Origin: Oscillatoriales cyanobacterium | Lineage (GTDB): Bacteria; Cyanobacteriota; Cyanobacteriia; Cyanobacteriales; Microcoleaceae | Assembly: GCA_004293365.1 (NCBI GenBank) | Contig: RDYN01000015.1 | Location: 50,855-114,854 of the forward strand | Direction of reading: 5' to 3' | Length of the DNA stretch: 64,000 nucleotides | Shown: one piece after another, positions 17,848 to 26,508 of the stretch | How positions within the stretch are numbered: position 1 is the stretch's first letter | Layout of the letters: each line of letters starts with the position of its first letter | Translations under genes and position numbers: made by a program | Notes under the pieces: generated by a model | The model's database searches: none | What the model saw: only the letters and a program-made list of their open reading frames with translations | What the model was told of the DNA's origin: nothing

Positions 17848-18567
17848 ATGAAAAAAGTAGTAGAAGTATTAGCAAATCGGGAAGAACTCATAGAGCGATC
17901 GCTCGCGGTTGTCCTGTCCAAAATCCCAGCAGCGATCGCAGAACGTGGAGTTTGCACGATCGCCTTGGCGGGCGGAAGCACACCAGAACCTCTTTACAGA
18001 GCGATCGCCACCCAAGACCTGCCTTGGGACAAAATTCACGTTTTCTGGGGCGACGAACGCTACGTTGCGCCAGATCACCCGGATAGCAATCAAAAAATGG
18101 CGCGCCTCGCTTGGCTCGATCGAGTAAACATCCCCGCCAGCAACATCCACCCCATGCCCACAGGCTCGGCTGACCCCGCAGCCGACGCCTCGGCGCACCA
18201 AACCGAATTGCAGCAATTCTTCAAAATATCCGACGGCGAGTTTCCCGCCTTCGACATCATCCTATTGGGCATAGGAGACGACGCCCACACAGCCTCTCTA
18301 TTCCCCGGCACAGCAGCCCTACAAGTCCGCGACTCCCTAATAACCGTCGGCAACAAAGACGGTCAACCCCGCATCACCTTTACAGTCCCCTTAATCAACC
18401 GCGCCCGGTGCGTCATCTTCATGGTCGCAGGAGCCAGCAAACAACCCGCCCTCAGTCAAATTTTTGCCCCCGCAGCCGACTCCACGACATATCCAGCCAG
18501 ACTCGTTCAACCAGAGGGCGAACTTTGGTGGCTGCTCGATGCCGCAGCAGGCGTTGCAGTAAAATAG
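17848..18567 (+). CDS. pgl: 6-phosphogluconolactonase
   Basis: This enzyme hydrolyses 6-phosphogluconolactone in the oxidative pentose phosphate pathway, the main source of NADPH in darkness. It has 239 residues with DevB/Pgl motifs LAGGSTP (40-46), FWGDERYV (66-73) and LLGIGDDAHTASLFP (about 138-152). I placed the start at ATG 17848, which has AGAGG eight bases upstream and gives the family length; the frame stays open further upstream to about 17716 but that part has no matching domain. Confidence 0.94.
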   Translation: MKKVVEVLANREELIERSLAVVLSKIPAAIAERGVCTIALAGGSTPEPLYRAIATQDLPWDKIHVFWGDERYVAPDHPDSNQKMARLAWLDRVNIPASNIHPMPTGSADPAADASAHQTELQQFFKISDGEFPAFDIILLGIGDDAHTASLFPGTAALQVRDSLITVGNKDGQPRITFTVPLINRARCVIFMVAGASKQPALSQIFAPAADSTTYPARLVQPEGELWWLLDAAAGVAVK

Positions 18568-18749
18568 GTGAGAGAGCAGGCAGTGTCAGCACTGTCAGCA
18601 GTATCCCTAACTCATTCTTTCCCTTCGCTCCGAATGTCACGGCGCGAACTCAGTTGCTAGTATTAGCAAAGCAATATAAGAATTGTGGCGGTTAAAGTTA
18701 AAATTTGACCATATACACGACTATTTTTGTCAGGAACCCAACTTTAAAG

Positions 18750-19110
18750 AGATTGGGCTTGCAAGAGCAATCAAGTAAGCCATTCTGACGGGCCTAAGTC
18801 TTCACTGACTACGTTATTTGGGTCACGACACCCTGTGGATGCGACGCTAGTCCCTTGCTCTGTCGCCAGTAGTTAAACAGTTTCAAGGTCACTGAAACAG
18901 TGCTGCTGGCCCAACAAGCCCTCATAACTTTGGCGAAGCGAACATTACCCCGGAAGGGAGGCTCCACAAGAGCAAACATTATGCGTACAGGGTTGCAAGG
19001 TTTGAAACGGTAACTGTCCCGTCGAAAGTGCATTACAAAAGTACACCAAACCAAGCAACTCGCCCGGCGGTAATGACAAGAAAGATTCAAGGCGGTTGAA
19101 ACCGCCCGGG
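18750..19110 (+). pseudogene. Possible IS200/IS605-type tnpB tail and guide-RNA end
   Basis: This sits in a 640-bp gap with no intact gene. One plus frame ends in ...DATLVPCSVASS followed by a stop at 18874-18876, and an adjacent frame reads FKEIGLARAIK; I recognise such endings from cyanobacterial TnpB proteins, but only from memory. The following 220 bp are structured, with several short inverted pairs (for example AACAGTTTC/GAAACAGT), and run to GGCGGTTGAAACCGCC. That is where an omega-RNA and right end of such an element would lie. No 5' part remains. The minus frame 18809-19090 is probably antisense. Confidence 0.4.
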
Positions 19111-19207
19111 TCGTTTCCCTCTCAGGTCTAAAGACTCTGAGTTTCTCACTTACCGACTATTTTTATGAGGCTGATTGGAAAATCTGGCCGATAGCAAGGA
19201 GAAATCG

Positions 19208-20002
19208 ATGATTGTCTGTCCCAATTGCAATCACCAGAACCCCGACGGGGCCAGCCAGTGCGAGTCTTGTTACACGCCTTTACCCGTTACCGCCAGTTGC
19301 TCAAACTGCGGTGCGGCGGTTCAGACAGATGCAGCATTTTGCGGTCAGTGCGGCTTTAATTTGCGTCCGGGTTCCATAGTTCCAGAAGTTGAGGTGACAG
19401 TACCGTCCGCCTCGCCTGTGGGCCCCACAGTGGTATCGCCACTGGTGCCGGACTTAGGAGCAACCGAACCGCCGACGATCGCCATGGAACCTCTAGTTAC
19501 CCCACATCCGGGGCCGAACTTGGAAAAAACTCCCGCCAGCATTCCGACGATTCCAGATCCCGCGCCGTCCCTCTCGGTTCCTGTTACAACAGAATCGGTG
19601 GCAACAGCACCAAATATCTCTCCCCCGGTTCCGGACCCACAGCCAGCGGGTGTGGCTAAAACTCAACTGCAACAGCAGTCGGCGCGACTGATACACGTTC
19701 AGACCAATACGCCGATGGAATTGCCTCACAATCTCGCTGTGATTCACATCGGCAAGCCAAATGACTTGGTGCCGCCAGATATTGATGTTTCGGGATTTGC
19801 AAATTCTGAGATAGTTTCTCGGGTACACGCAAATCTCCGGGTGGAGGGAGATGCTTGCTACCTAGAAGATGTAGGCAGTTCAAACGGCACTTACGTCAAC
19901 AATACTCCCCTGCCCAAGGGAAACCGACATCGGTTGCGGCCGGGAGACCGCATCTCTCTGGGGAAAGGAGACCTGGTTACGTTTCTGTTTCAAATCTCTT
20001 AG
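19208..20002 (+). CDS. Double zinc-ribbon plus FHA domain protein
   Basis: A 264-residue protein with two N-terminal zinc ribbons (Cys4, Cys7, Cys18, Cys21; then Cys31, Cys34, Cys45, Cys48), a Pro/Thr/Val-rich linker of about 100 residues and a C-terminal FHA domain. FHA motifs are IHIGKPND, SEIVSRVHANLRV, and DVGSSNGTYVNN. FHA domains bind phosphothreonine peptides, so it probably reads Ser/Thr kinase output. I chose ATG 19208 because AAGGAG lies ten bases upstream; a TTG start at 19175 is less likely. It begins a same-strand group of FHA and PRC-barrel genes. Confidence 0.88.
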   Translation: MIVCPNCNHQNPDGASQCESCYTPLPVTASCSNCGAAVQTDAAFCGQCGFNLRPGSIVPEVEVTVPSASPVGPTVVSPLVPDLGATEPPTIAMEPLVTPHPGPNLEKTPASIPTIPDPAPSLSVPVTTESVATAPNISPPVPDPQPAGVAKTQLQQQSARLIHVQTNTPMELPHNLAVIHIGKPNDLVPPDIDVSGFANSEIVSRVHANLRVEGDACYLEDVGSSNGTYVNNTPLPKGNRHRLRPGDRISLGKGDLVTFLFQIS

Positions 20003-20084
20003 ATCGAGTTTGGATTGGGCGATCGAAAGTCTAAAATCTAAAATCGCATCTTGAGGCGCTCTACCAAAACTCAATGCTGCCAAT

Positions 20085-20588
20085 GTGATTAAGCTGACCT
20101 TGCTACATCCACTCCAGTCTATTCCCGTCCGCAGTTGGATCTTTGATGACGAACAGGTTGTCCGGATCGGGCGATCGACTGAAAACCACGTCGTTCTTTT
20201 TAGCGCTGTGGTTTCTCGTCGCCACATCGAATTGCGACGCAGCGGCATAACTTGGGAACTGATCAATTTAGGTACCAACGGTACTTACCTCGATGGTAAG
20301 CCGATCGCTAAGGTTCCCGTTGTGGACGGTCTGATCGTTCACTTGGCTCGCTCGGGCCCGAAAATTCAAATCAACGTCGGTGCGAATCAGTCCTCCGCCC
20401 AGTTAGCACAAACTAGCGTTAAGTCAAGGGATGCTAAGGCAATTCACGCTCCCTCCGGGGGCGCACTCCTTAGCACGATTCCTATTCCCAGCCAAAAAGA
20501 AATTGGCACTTCGAGGGAAGAGGATGATTTAACTGAGGCAGAAAATACTCCCCATTATTTGGAAGAAAAAGAAGAAGAAGAATATTAA
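20085..20588 (+). CDS. FHA domain protein, copy 1
   Basis: A 167-residue protein: an N-terminal FHA domain (LTLLHPLQSIPVRSW, VVRIGRSTENHVV, AVVSRRHIEL, LGTNGTYLDGKPIA) followed by an acidic tail ending in a run of glutamates. The conserved FHA residues Arg (GRS), Ser-Arg-His (SRRH) and Asn (TNGT) are present, so phosphopeptide binding should be intact. The start is GTG. It is paralogous to the FHA gene at 22111 (about half the domain identical by eye), with the PRC-barrel gene between them. Confidence 0.88.
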   Translation: MIKLTLLHPLQSIPVRSWIFDDEQVVRIGRSTENHVVLFSAVVSRRHIELRRSGITWELINLGTNGTYLDGKPIAKVPVVDGLIVHLARSGPKIQINVGANQSSAQLAQTSVKSRDAKAIHAPSGGALLSTIPIPSQKEIGTSREEDDLTEAENTPHYLEEKEEEEY

Positions 20589-20645
20589 ATCGGCATCTTT
20601 GGACGATCGACATTTTTCTTGCAGGCGGCACTCAGGAGTTTATTT

Positions 20646-21380
20646 ATGAATACATCACACCAGATTGTTAAGCGCAGCGAACTGATCAACCGCCGCACGA
20701 TCGACCGCAGAACGGCGGAAGAGGTCGGCAGGGTAGATCGGCTTTGGCTCGATCCTCACTCCCAGCGGACGATCGGCTTTACTTGCAAATCGGGACTTTT
20801 GGGCAGCAAAAAACGCTGGTTCGCTTGGGCGCAAGTTGATACGGTGGGCGAAAATGTTTTTGTGACCATTAACCCGGAACTGCCGGAATTGCATCAGCCG
20901 GAACAAGCTATTTGTCCGATCGGCCTTGAGGTACTCACGGACGCAGGAAATAAGGCAGGTACGGTGGTTGACTACCTATTTGATGTCCGGACTGGTTCTG
21001 TTAGCGATTACCTGTTTAAATCTAGCGGCTGGCGCGGCGTTTTAGACGGGATTTACTTGTTGCCGGTGAAGGCGATTTCGACGCTCGGCAGCAAGCGGGC
21101 GATCGTCTCTGAGGCTACTGTATCGGAACCGGTGCAGTACGCGGAGGGACTGCACCACAAAGTCGGCATGGTAGCCGAGTTTTTACAGGAAGATCTTGAC
21201 AGAACTCTCAAAAATGTGGCTGGTGTGAAGCGGAACGCTCAAAATCTGGCGGAAAAACTTCAAGATAAAGCTCTAGAAGTCAGGGATGTAGCTCAAGAAA
21301 AAGTCGCAGAGTTGAAGCGCCAAAAGGATGAATCTGTACCGCCCGATCGGGCTCAACCGCCAGAGTCGGATTTGCCCTGA
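20646..21380 (+). CDS. PRC-barrel domain protein
   Basis: A 244-residue protein with two PRC-barrel segments: residues about 5-80 (LINRRTIDRRTAEEVGRVDR, then FTCKSGLLGSKKRWFAWAQV) and about 90-160 (GLEVLTDAGNKAGTVVDYLF). A predicted coiled, charged tail follows (LDRTLKNVAGVKRNAQNLAE). PRC barrels occur in photosynthetic reaction-centre H subunits and the RNA-processing factor RimM. Cyanobacterial stand-alone versions have no settled role. AGGAG seven bases before ATG 20646 decides the start. It is flanked on both sides by FHA genes on the same strand. Confidence 0.87.
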   Translation: MNTSHQIVKRSELINRRTIDRRTAEEVGRVDRLWLDPHSQRTIGFTCKSGLLGSKKRWFAWAQVDTVGENVFVTINPELPELHQPEQAICPIGLEVLTDAGNKAGTVVDYLFDVRTGSVSDYLFKSSGWRGVLDGIYLLPVKAISTLGSKRAIVSEATVSEPVQYAEGLHHKVGMVAEFLQEDLDRTLKNVAGVKRNAQNLAEKLQDKALEVRDVAQEKVAELKRQKDESVPPDRAQPPESDLP

Positions 21381-21502
21381 AGTGCGGCTTTCCCGATCGA
21401 GAAAGTAGCTGCTTGCCGATCGCATTTTTGGGGTAGCCCGCGCCCGGAAGGTCGATCGGTATAGATTACGCGAAATAAAGGCTTTTTGGGCGAAGAATTC
21501 CA

Positions 21503-22114
21503 GTGGGGCTCAAAGCATTGTATTTTAAAGGTATCGCATCAATACGAAAAATGTTAGCAACCCTAAAACACCTATGCTGTTTGAGAGAACCAACTCGTAT
21601 TTTATCTAGAACCCGCAGCCTTAATAATTGGTTGGCTTCTGCAGGGGCAAACAGCGATTCGCCGATCGTCGCAGACTGTCGCCCGCTCGAAAACTCGAAT
21701 CAGCGGTGCAACCAGCACTCGTCTGAGTTGAATTCTCCGATAGACGGGTGGGAAAATCGTCACTCTACCGATCGATGGGCCCAGATGGGCGAAGCGCCCG
21801 GTAGCTGCATCCGAGATCCAATCGATCGAGCGCTTCGCACTGCTGTCAATCACGGCAAAGTTCACCAGATTAATACCATCGCGTTTGGTGGCGATCGATC
21901 GCAGGCAAAGTTCGCACCTGGAGTCCAAGCCAACAATCAAAAGTTTGTTCAAATGCCTCAAGCAGTCAAAAGTTCAACTTTTACGGCAAAGCGAGGGAGT
22001 AGCGGCGCACTGACAACGCCTTTAAGCATCAAATGTTTTGCGGTTTTATCGCAAAAATTGGTTCTTGAAGCATCCCCGTTTCTGTCATGGGGGGGAGTGT
22101 CAAAACATCCGTGA
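21503..22114 (+). other. Doubtful open frame between PRC-barrel and FHA genes
   Basis: An uninterrupted 203-codon frame starting at GTG that would overlap the start of the next FHA gene. Its translation has no recognisable domain, no membrane segment and an irregular composition rich in Ser, Arg and Asn. The region is dense in GATCGATCG sites and also open on the opposite strand (21602-21961). I regard it as probably non-coding spacer; it is listed because it fills a 730-bp gap. Confidence 0.25.
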
Positions 22115-22569
22115 TTACCTTAACTCTGCTACATCCTATTCAGTCTGTCCCGGTTCAAAGTTGGTGTTTTGAATCCGAATCTGTGGTTCGGATCGGTCGA
22201 TCGAACGACAATGATGTAATTATTTACAGCGCTGTAGTTTCCCGCCACCACGTAGAGCTGTGGAATCATTCTTATGGCTGGGAAATTATTAATTTTGGCG
22301 CTAACGGCACTTATGTAGATGATAAACCGATCGCTCAGGTGTCAGTAGCGGACGGGATGACCATTCGCTTGGGCAATTCCGGGCCAAAAATCCGCATCCG
22401 GGTGGGCGCGACAAATGTGCAACCGAGCAAAATAACTCGGCCGCCACAGCGCGAAAAGGCCGGCAAAAAGGACGAAGTTTCCAAAGAGAACTCAACTACT
22501 TGGTCTGGGCCTAGAGCAATCATCGAAGACGATGAAGAGGGAGCGCTCACTCACATCGATTTTGACTGA
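22111..22569 (+). CDS. FHA domain protein, copy 2
   Basis: A 152-residue FHA protein: LTLLHPIQSVPVQSW, VVRIGRSNDNDVI, AVVSRHHVEL and FGANGTYVDDKPIA mirror the copy at 20085, and the acidic C-terminus is kept (EDDEEGALTHID). I chose GTG 22111 because it aligns with the GTG start of the paralogue; ATG 22087 would add eight unaligned residues. The duplicated pair on either side of a PRC-barrel gene suggests a small phosphorylation-reading module. Confidence 0.85.
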   Translation: MITLTLLHPIQSVPVQSWCFESESVVRIGRSNDNDVIIYSAVVSRHHVELWNHSYGWEIINFGANGTYVDDKPIAQVSVADGMTIRLGNSGPKIRIRVGATNVQPSKITRPPQREKAGKKDEVSKENSTTWSGPRAIIEDDEEGALTHIDFD

Positions 22570-22908
22570 TGTGCGCTATCTCTGCCTGCTCGCCCACTCT
22601 CACAAAGCTCAGGGTGCACTATTCTTTCGTCTAGTCTAACTAATATAGCAACCGCGGGCGACGGTACAGACGTTCTTAATTGCTCAAATATAAGCTTTTA
22701 TGGTTTCTTCTTTCTTCTATAATTAACAACTTATAGCGGTTATCAGAAAGATGAGGTATGGCAAATTCTGCTAGAAGCACCAGGGATCGGACACACTGCT
22801 GGCGATAATTTTTACCTTCTGAAACCTCAGTCAGCTTATAGGAACTACCAATTACCAATTACCAGACATAACTTATCTTGCGCTCGACAAGCTATATCTA
22901 GTATCCAA

Positions 22909-23487
22909 TCAACCTTCTACAGATAAGATTTGGGGAATATCGCTCGATATTACCTCAGTTTCGCTGCTTGCCCAGCGGCGGTAATCTAAGAGCAACTGAT
23001 ACATCAACCGCTGTTTGACGCCCAGGAGCACACTCTTGAGCAAACCGTTGCCCGTTGCTTCTAAAATAGGTTTGGGCGTCAGCCAAAACGGTGGCGGTAA
23101 CTCTACTTGCACCTCTAAATCCGCTTTTCCCTTCAAGTACGCTACCCCACTATCTTGGTGCACGTAAAGCTTTCCTTTGAGATTGAGAGCAAAGCGATCG
23201 TTTATATAATCCACACCAAGAATCGAGCAGCCGACGGACTCCAAATTAATTGTGCCCTCCGACTGCGCCCATACCCTCATGTCTACTGTGGGTTGAATGC
23301 TGAGCATCATAAATTGTAACGGTCGCATTTTCAGGCGGAAACAGTCATCGCTTAGTTGCTCTGTGCGAGTACGATCGACTAGAGCGTTCACCAGTCGCCT
23401 CGGCTGGCGCAGATAATGTTGAATGGGAACCCGTTCATCTGGTACGGCGATCTCAACGGATTGGGAAGCATTAAAACGGATATACAT
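22909..23487 (-). CDS. DUF1997 protein
   Basis: A 192-residue protein of the DUF1997 family, conserved in cyanobacteria and chloroplasts. Recognisable stretches are FRLKMRPLQFMMLSIQPTVD, the LNLKGKLYV strand, VELPPPFWLTPKPILEATGN and the C-terminal LLDYRRWASS. It is a soluble beta-rich (SRPBCC-like) protein without visible catalytic residues. It is divergent from the prephenate dehydratase gene. Confidence 0.85.
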   Translation of the reverse strand: MYIRFNASQSVEIAVPDERVPIQHYLRQPRRLVNALVDRTRTEQLSDDCFRLKMRPLQFMMLSIQPTVDMRVWAQSEGTINLESVGCSILGVDYINDRFALNLKGKLYVHQDSGVAYLKGKADLEVQVELPPPFWLTPKPILEATGNGLLKSVLLGVKQRLMYQLLLDYRRWASSETEVISSDIPQILSVEG

Positions 23488-23699
23488 GAGAATATGTCAA
23501 TATATAGGATTCGTAAGCATATCTTAATAAACTATAACTTTTTTAGGGTGATATGAGTTGTGGGTTAACTCGCCCACTCCCGCCATGTCATCCGAGAAAT
23601 AACGGATAAAAGCTTTCGGGACTCAAGCTAATTTTTTCATCATACTTGCCGACTGATGAGAGTAAAGCAAACATTTGTAACGCAAAATTACCGATTATT

Positions 23700-24647
23700 A
23701 TGAAAATTTCGTTAGCGAAGCCCTCGAAGAGGATCGCACATCTCGGCCCTGTAGGTACTAATGCAGAAACAGCCGCTCAGGCTTATGTCAATTGGTTGAG
23801 CCGGGAAACTAACTCCGAATGCACCCTCTATCCTTATTCCACCATTTCTCAGGCACTAGAGGCATCTGCCTCCGGGCTGGTTGATTTCTCAATTGTCCCG
23901 GTAGAAAATTCCATAGAAGGTAGCGTCACTGTCACCCTAGATACCCTGTGGCGGCTGGATGCACTGCGAATTAAACACGCCTTGGTTTTGCCGATTTCCC
24001 ACGCGCTGCTGTCAAATGCTCCCAATTTAAACGAGATTCAAAAAGTTTACTCTCACCCGCAAGCCCTAGCTCAGTGTCAGTTGTGGTTGGCCGAGTTTAT
24101 CCCACAGGCTCAGTTGATTCCGGCAAATTCAACGACGGAAGCGTTGCACTATCTAGAAGATAGCAGTATAGCGGCAATCTCTTCGCCAAGAGCCGCCGAA
24201 CTCTACAAATTGCCCGTGCTGGCGAGCCCGATTAATGATTATCCCGACAATTACACTCGATTTTGGATACTTGGCTCCGATGCAGGAAAATTAGGAAACT
24301 TCGCAGAATCCCACGAGTCATCAATTACATCCGGCGCCACACTAGCGGCTAACTCGCACCTAGATTCAACTTCGGCGAATTGTACTCACACGTCACTAGC
24401 TTTTAGCGTACCTGCTAATATGCCGGGAACACTGGTAAAACCTTTGCAAGTATTTGCTAGTCGCGGTATTAACCTAAGTCGCATTGAATCTCGCCCGACT
24501 AAGCGATCGCTCGGAGAATACATTTTCTTTATGGACGTTGAAGCGGATGCTGGTTCTACATTAGTGCGATCGGCACTATCCGAGTTAAAAAATCACACGG
24601 AAACTTTAAAAATCTTTGGTTGCTACACTGTACTGTCAGTAGTATGA
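23700..24647 (+). CDS. pheA: Prephenate dehydratase
   Basis: Converts prephenate to phenylpyruvate in phenylalanine synthesis. The 315-residue protein has the catalytic domain (LGPVGTNAETAA, 15-26; PVENSIEGS, 67-75; the Thr-Arg-Phe triad in NYTRFWILG at 186-188) and a C-terminal ACT domain with the phenylalanine-sensing motif ESRP (263-266). Between them lies an unusually long Ser/Thr/Asn-rich linker (about 193-230). ATG 23700 was chosen; the frame is open upstream to a TTG at 23646, but the extension has no family match. The pentapeptide gene follows after 28 bp. Confidence 0.95.
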   Translation: MKISLAKPSKRIAHLGPVGTNAETAAQAYVNWLSRETNSECTLYPYSTISQALEASASGLVDFSIVPVENSIEGSVTVTLDTLWRLDALRIKHALVLPISHALLSNAPNLNEIQKVYSHPQALAQCQLWLAEFIPQAQLIPANSTTEALHYLEDSSIAAISSPRAAELYKLPVLASPINDYPDNYTRFWILGSDAGKLGNFAESHESSITSGATLAANSHLDSTSANCTHTSLAFSVPANMPGTLVKPLQVFASRGINLSRIESRPTKRSLGEYIFFMDVEADAGSTLVRSALSELKNHTETLKIFGCYTVLSVV

Positions 24648-24675
24648 TTGTATTAATACTTAGGGGGCTAGCGAG

Positions 24676-25320
24676 ATGAATGCTGATGAACTTCTCAAGC
24701 GATATGCAGCCGGAGAAAGAGATTTTCACGAATCCAACTTAATAGGTGCTTCTCTGTCACAAGCTTCCCTACTTCATATTTGCCTCGCCTGTGCCAATTT
24801 AAAGGACATAATTCTAGCTGAAGCAGACCTAAGTGGGGCTAACTTAATTGGTGTAAACCTCGAAAATGCCTGTCTGCTCATGGCGGAGCTGAATGGGGCA
24901 GATCTCAGGGGATCAAAGCTAACTCGTGCCAGATTAACAGGGGCTGAGCTGATTAATGCAAACCTGGAAAATGCCAACTTGGGAGACACGAAAATGATTG
25001 GTGTCAACTTAACCGGGGCAAACTTGTATAAAGCCAACTTGATGGAAGCCAACCTCATAGATGCTTGCTTGGATGAAGCCAATCTCGAAGGAGCAAATCT
25101 CAGTGAGGTAAAACTGCGGGGAGCAAGTCTCAGAAGAGCCAACTTGAGAGGAGCATTTTTGTGTGAAAGTAACCTTCAGGACGCGGATTTGAGAGAAGCT
25201 GATTTGCGCGGTGCTAATTTGAGCGGGGCATTTTTGTGCGGCGCTAACCGCGAAGGCGCTAAGTTAGATGAGGCCACAAATTTAAGCGGGGCCATTCAGT
25301 TTTGCATCAGACAAGTCTAA
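24676..25320 (+). CDS. Pentapeptide-repeat protein
   Basis: A 214-residue protein made almost wholly of A(D/N)LxG-type pentapeptides from about residue 18 to 200 (for example ADLSGANLIGVNLENACLLM). These stack into a right-handed quadrilateral beta helix of eight to nine coils. There is no signal peptide, so it is probably cytoplasmic. Most cyanobacterial members have no known role. A ribosome binding site (GGGGGCTAGCGAG) precedes the ATG. Confidence 0.93.
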   Translation: MNADELLKRYAAGERDFHESNLIGASLSQASLLHICLACANLKDIILAEADLSGANLIGVNLENACLLMAELNGADLRGSKLTRARLTGAELINANLENANLGDTKMIGVNLTGANLYKANLMEANLIDACLDEANLEGANLSEVKLRGASLRRANLRGAFLCESNLQDADLREADLRGANLSGAFLCGANREGAKLDEATNLSGAIQFCIRQV

Positions 25321-25353
25321 AATCAGGCAATATATCTGCACATAATCCGACAG

Positions 25354-26289
25354 CTAAGGACTAAAAAATATATTATTCATTTCGCTGAAAGTGCTGTTAA
25401 TTTGCTCCTGTACCTTAGAAAAATGAACCTGCATCTTTAGTATTTCTTTCTTAGAATTAGCTTCAGCAATCTTACTTTCCAAAGCTAGCAAGTTGCGGTT
25501 GAGAGTTTCTACTCGCACAGTTTGCTCGTCTAAATCAATTTTTACTTCTGCCACCTTATCCAACTCGATTTTCTTGCGAACCAAGGCTTGTTGAACCGAG
25601 TTTTCATCGCCTTTCTGAAGAGCTAGCAAAGCTCGCTGCTGCCACTGATTGGCTTGGGATTCAGCTTGATTGTACTGCCACTGAATGCGGAGTTGGGCGG
25701 AAATCGCGCTGCCAACAGCTTGGCGCAGTTCTTTGAGAGGTTGTTGAATTTCTAAAATTAACAAATCCCAAAAATTCATCAGTTCGCGGGTAAAGCCTTC
25801 GCGTTCTACAGATGCTACTAATGCTTCTAAAAGTAACAAATTGGGTTCCATCTGCTGCACAGTTGTCTCAAATATTAACTGTGCTTCTGATAACTGCCGA
25901 TCGCCTTTTTCTGAGACTGTACTGGCTGAGTTCTTTAATATTTTTTGAGTTTTGTCTGCCCCTGTTTCTGAATCTAAACTTGCTGGTACAAAGGCTTGCA
26001 ATTTTTCGCGGGCGATCGCACTTAACCTCTCTCGCAGCAAATCGCAGGCCGCCCGCTGCACAGGCCCAGTTTCGCTTTGACAAATCTTAATGACTATTTT
26101 TAAGCCTGCATCGCCGTAATTGAAGGCTTCCTTTAGCGCTGCAATCTGATGTTCGCTGACTGAACTAGACAGTCGGTGTCTGACTCCTGCTAGTCCGCCG
26201 AGTACCGCAGCACCCACCGGAGGCGGCAGTTGACCGCCTCTAACTGCATCGTATGGTTTCGGTTGGTCGAGATTTTCTAACACAAGCAT
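25354..26289 (-). CDS. PspA/IM30-like coiled-coil protein with helical N-terminus
   Basis: A 311-residue protein in two parts. Residues about 1-90 include a Gly/Pro-rich start and a helical, HEAT-like stretch (AALKEAFNYGDAGLKIVIKI, then VQRAACDLLRERL). Residues about 165-305 resemble PspA/Vipp1: long helices with IQWQYNQAESQANQWQQRAL, then LALQKGDENSVQQALVRKK and a heptad-rich tail. PspA-family proteins coat stressed or thylakoid membranes. This one lacks the usual amphipathic first helix at its own N-terminus, so membrane binding is uncertain. It lies alone between two convergent neighbours. Confidence 0.6.
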   Translation of the reverse strand: MLVLENLDQPKPYDAVRGGQLPPPVGAAVLGGLAGVRHRLSSSVSEHQIAALKEAFNYGDAGLKIVIKICQSETGPVQRAACDLLRERLSAIAREKLQAFVPASLDSETGADKTQKILKNSASTVSEKGDRQLSEAQLIFETTVQQMEPNLLLLEALVASVEREGFTRELMNFWDLLILEIQQPLKELRQAVGSAISAQLRIQWQYNQAESQANQWQQRALLALQKGDENSVQQALVRKKIELDKVAEVKIDLDEQTVRVETLNRNLLALESKIAEANSKKEILKMQVHFSKVQEQINSTFSEMNNIFFSP

Positions 26290-26299
26290 CTAATTTTGA

Positions 26300-26361
26300 A
26301 ACGGGCAAGATGCCCGTTCCACAGAATAATTTATTTTTGTGGAACGGGCATCTTGCCCGTT
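26300..26361. repeat. Perfect 24-bp inverted repeat
   Basis: Arms at 26300-26323 and 26338-26361 (AACGGGCAAGATGCCCGTTC...) are perfectly inverted around 14 bp, and each arm is itself palindromic. This is the GGAACGGGCATCTTGCC repeat family. Confidence 0.9.
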
Positions 26362-26508
26362 GCTACATATTTTTGTAAAAGGTCTATTAATTCTCAATTA
26401 TTTAATCTCCAATGCTCCAATGCTCCAATGCGAAAATGGTATGATTTCTGTGTAATTTTGGCTTCAATGCAGGCAAAGTCGATCGTACTTTTTGCCTGCG
26501 CCAATTCG

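Noticed and set aside
18809..19090. Minus-strand 93-codon frame
   Set aside because: Lies over the structured tnpB-remnant/omega-RNA-like block and has no domain; likely antisense artefact.
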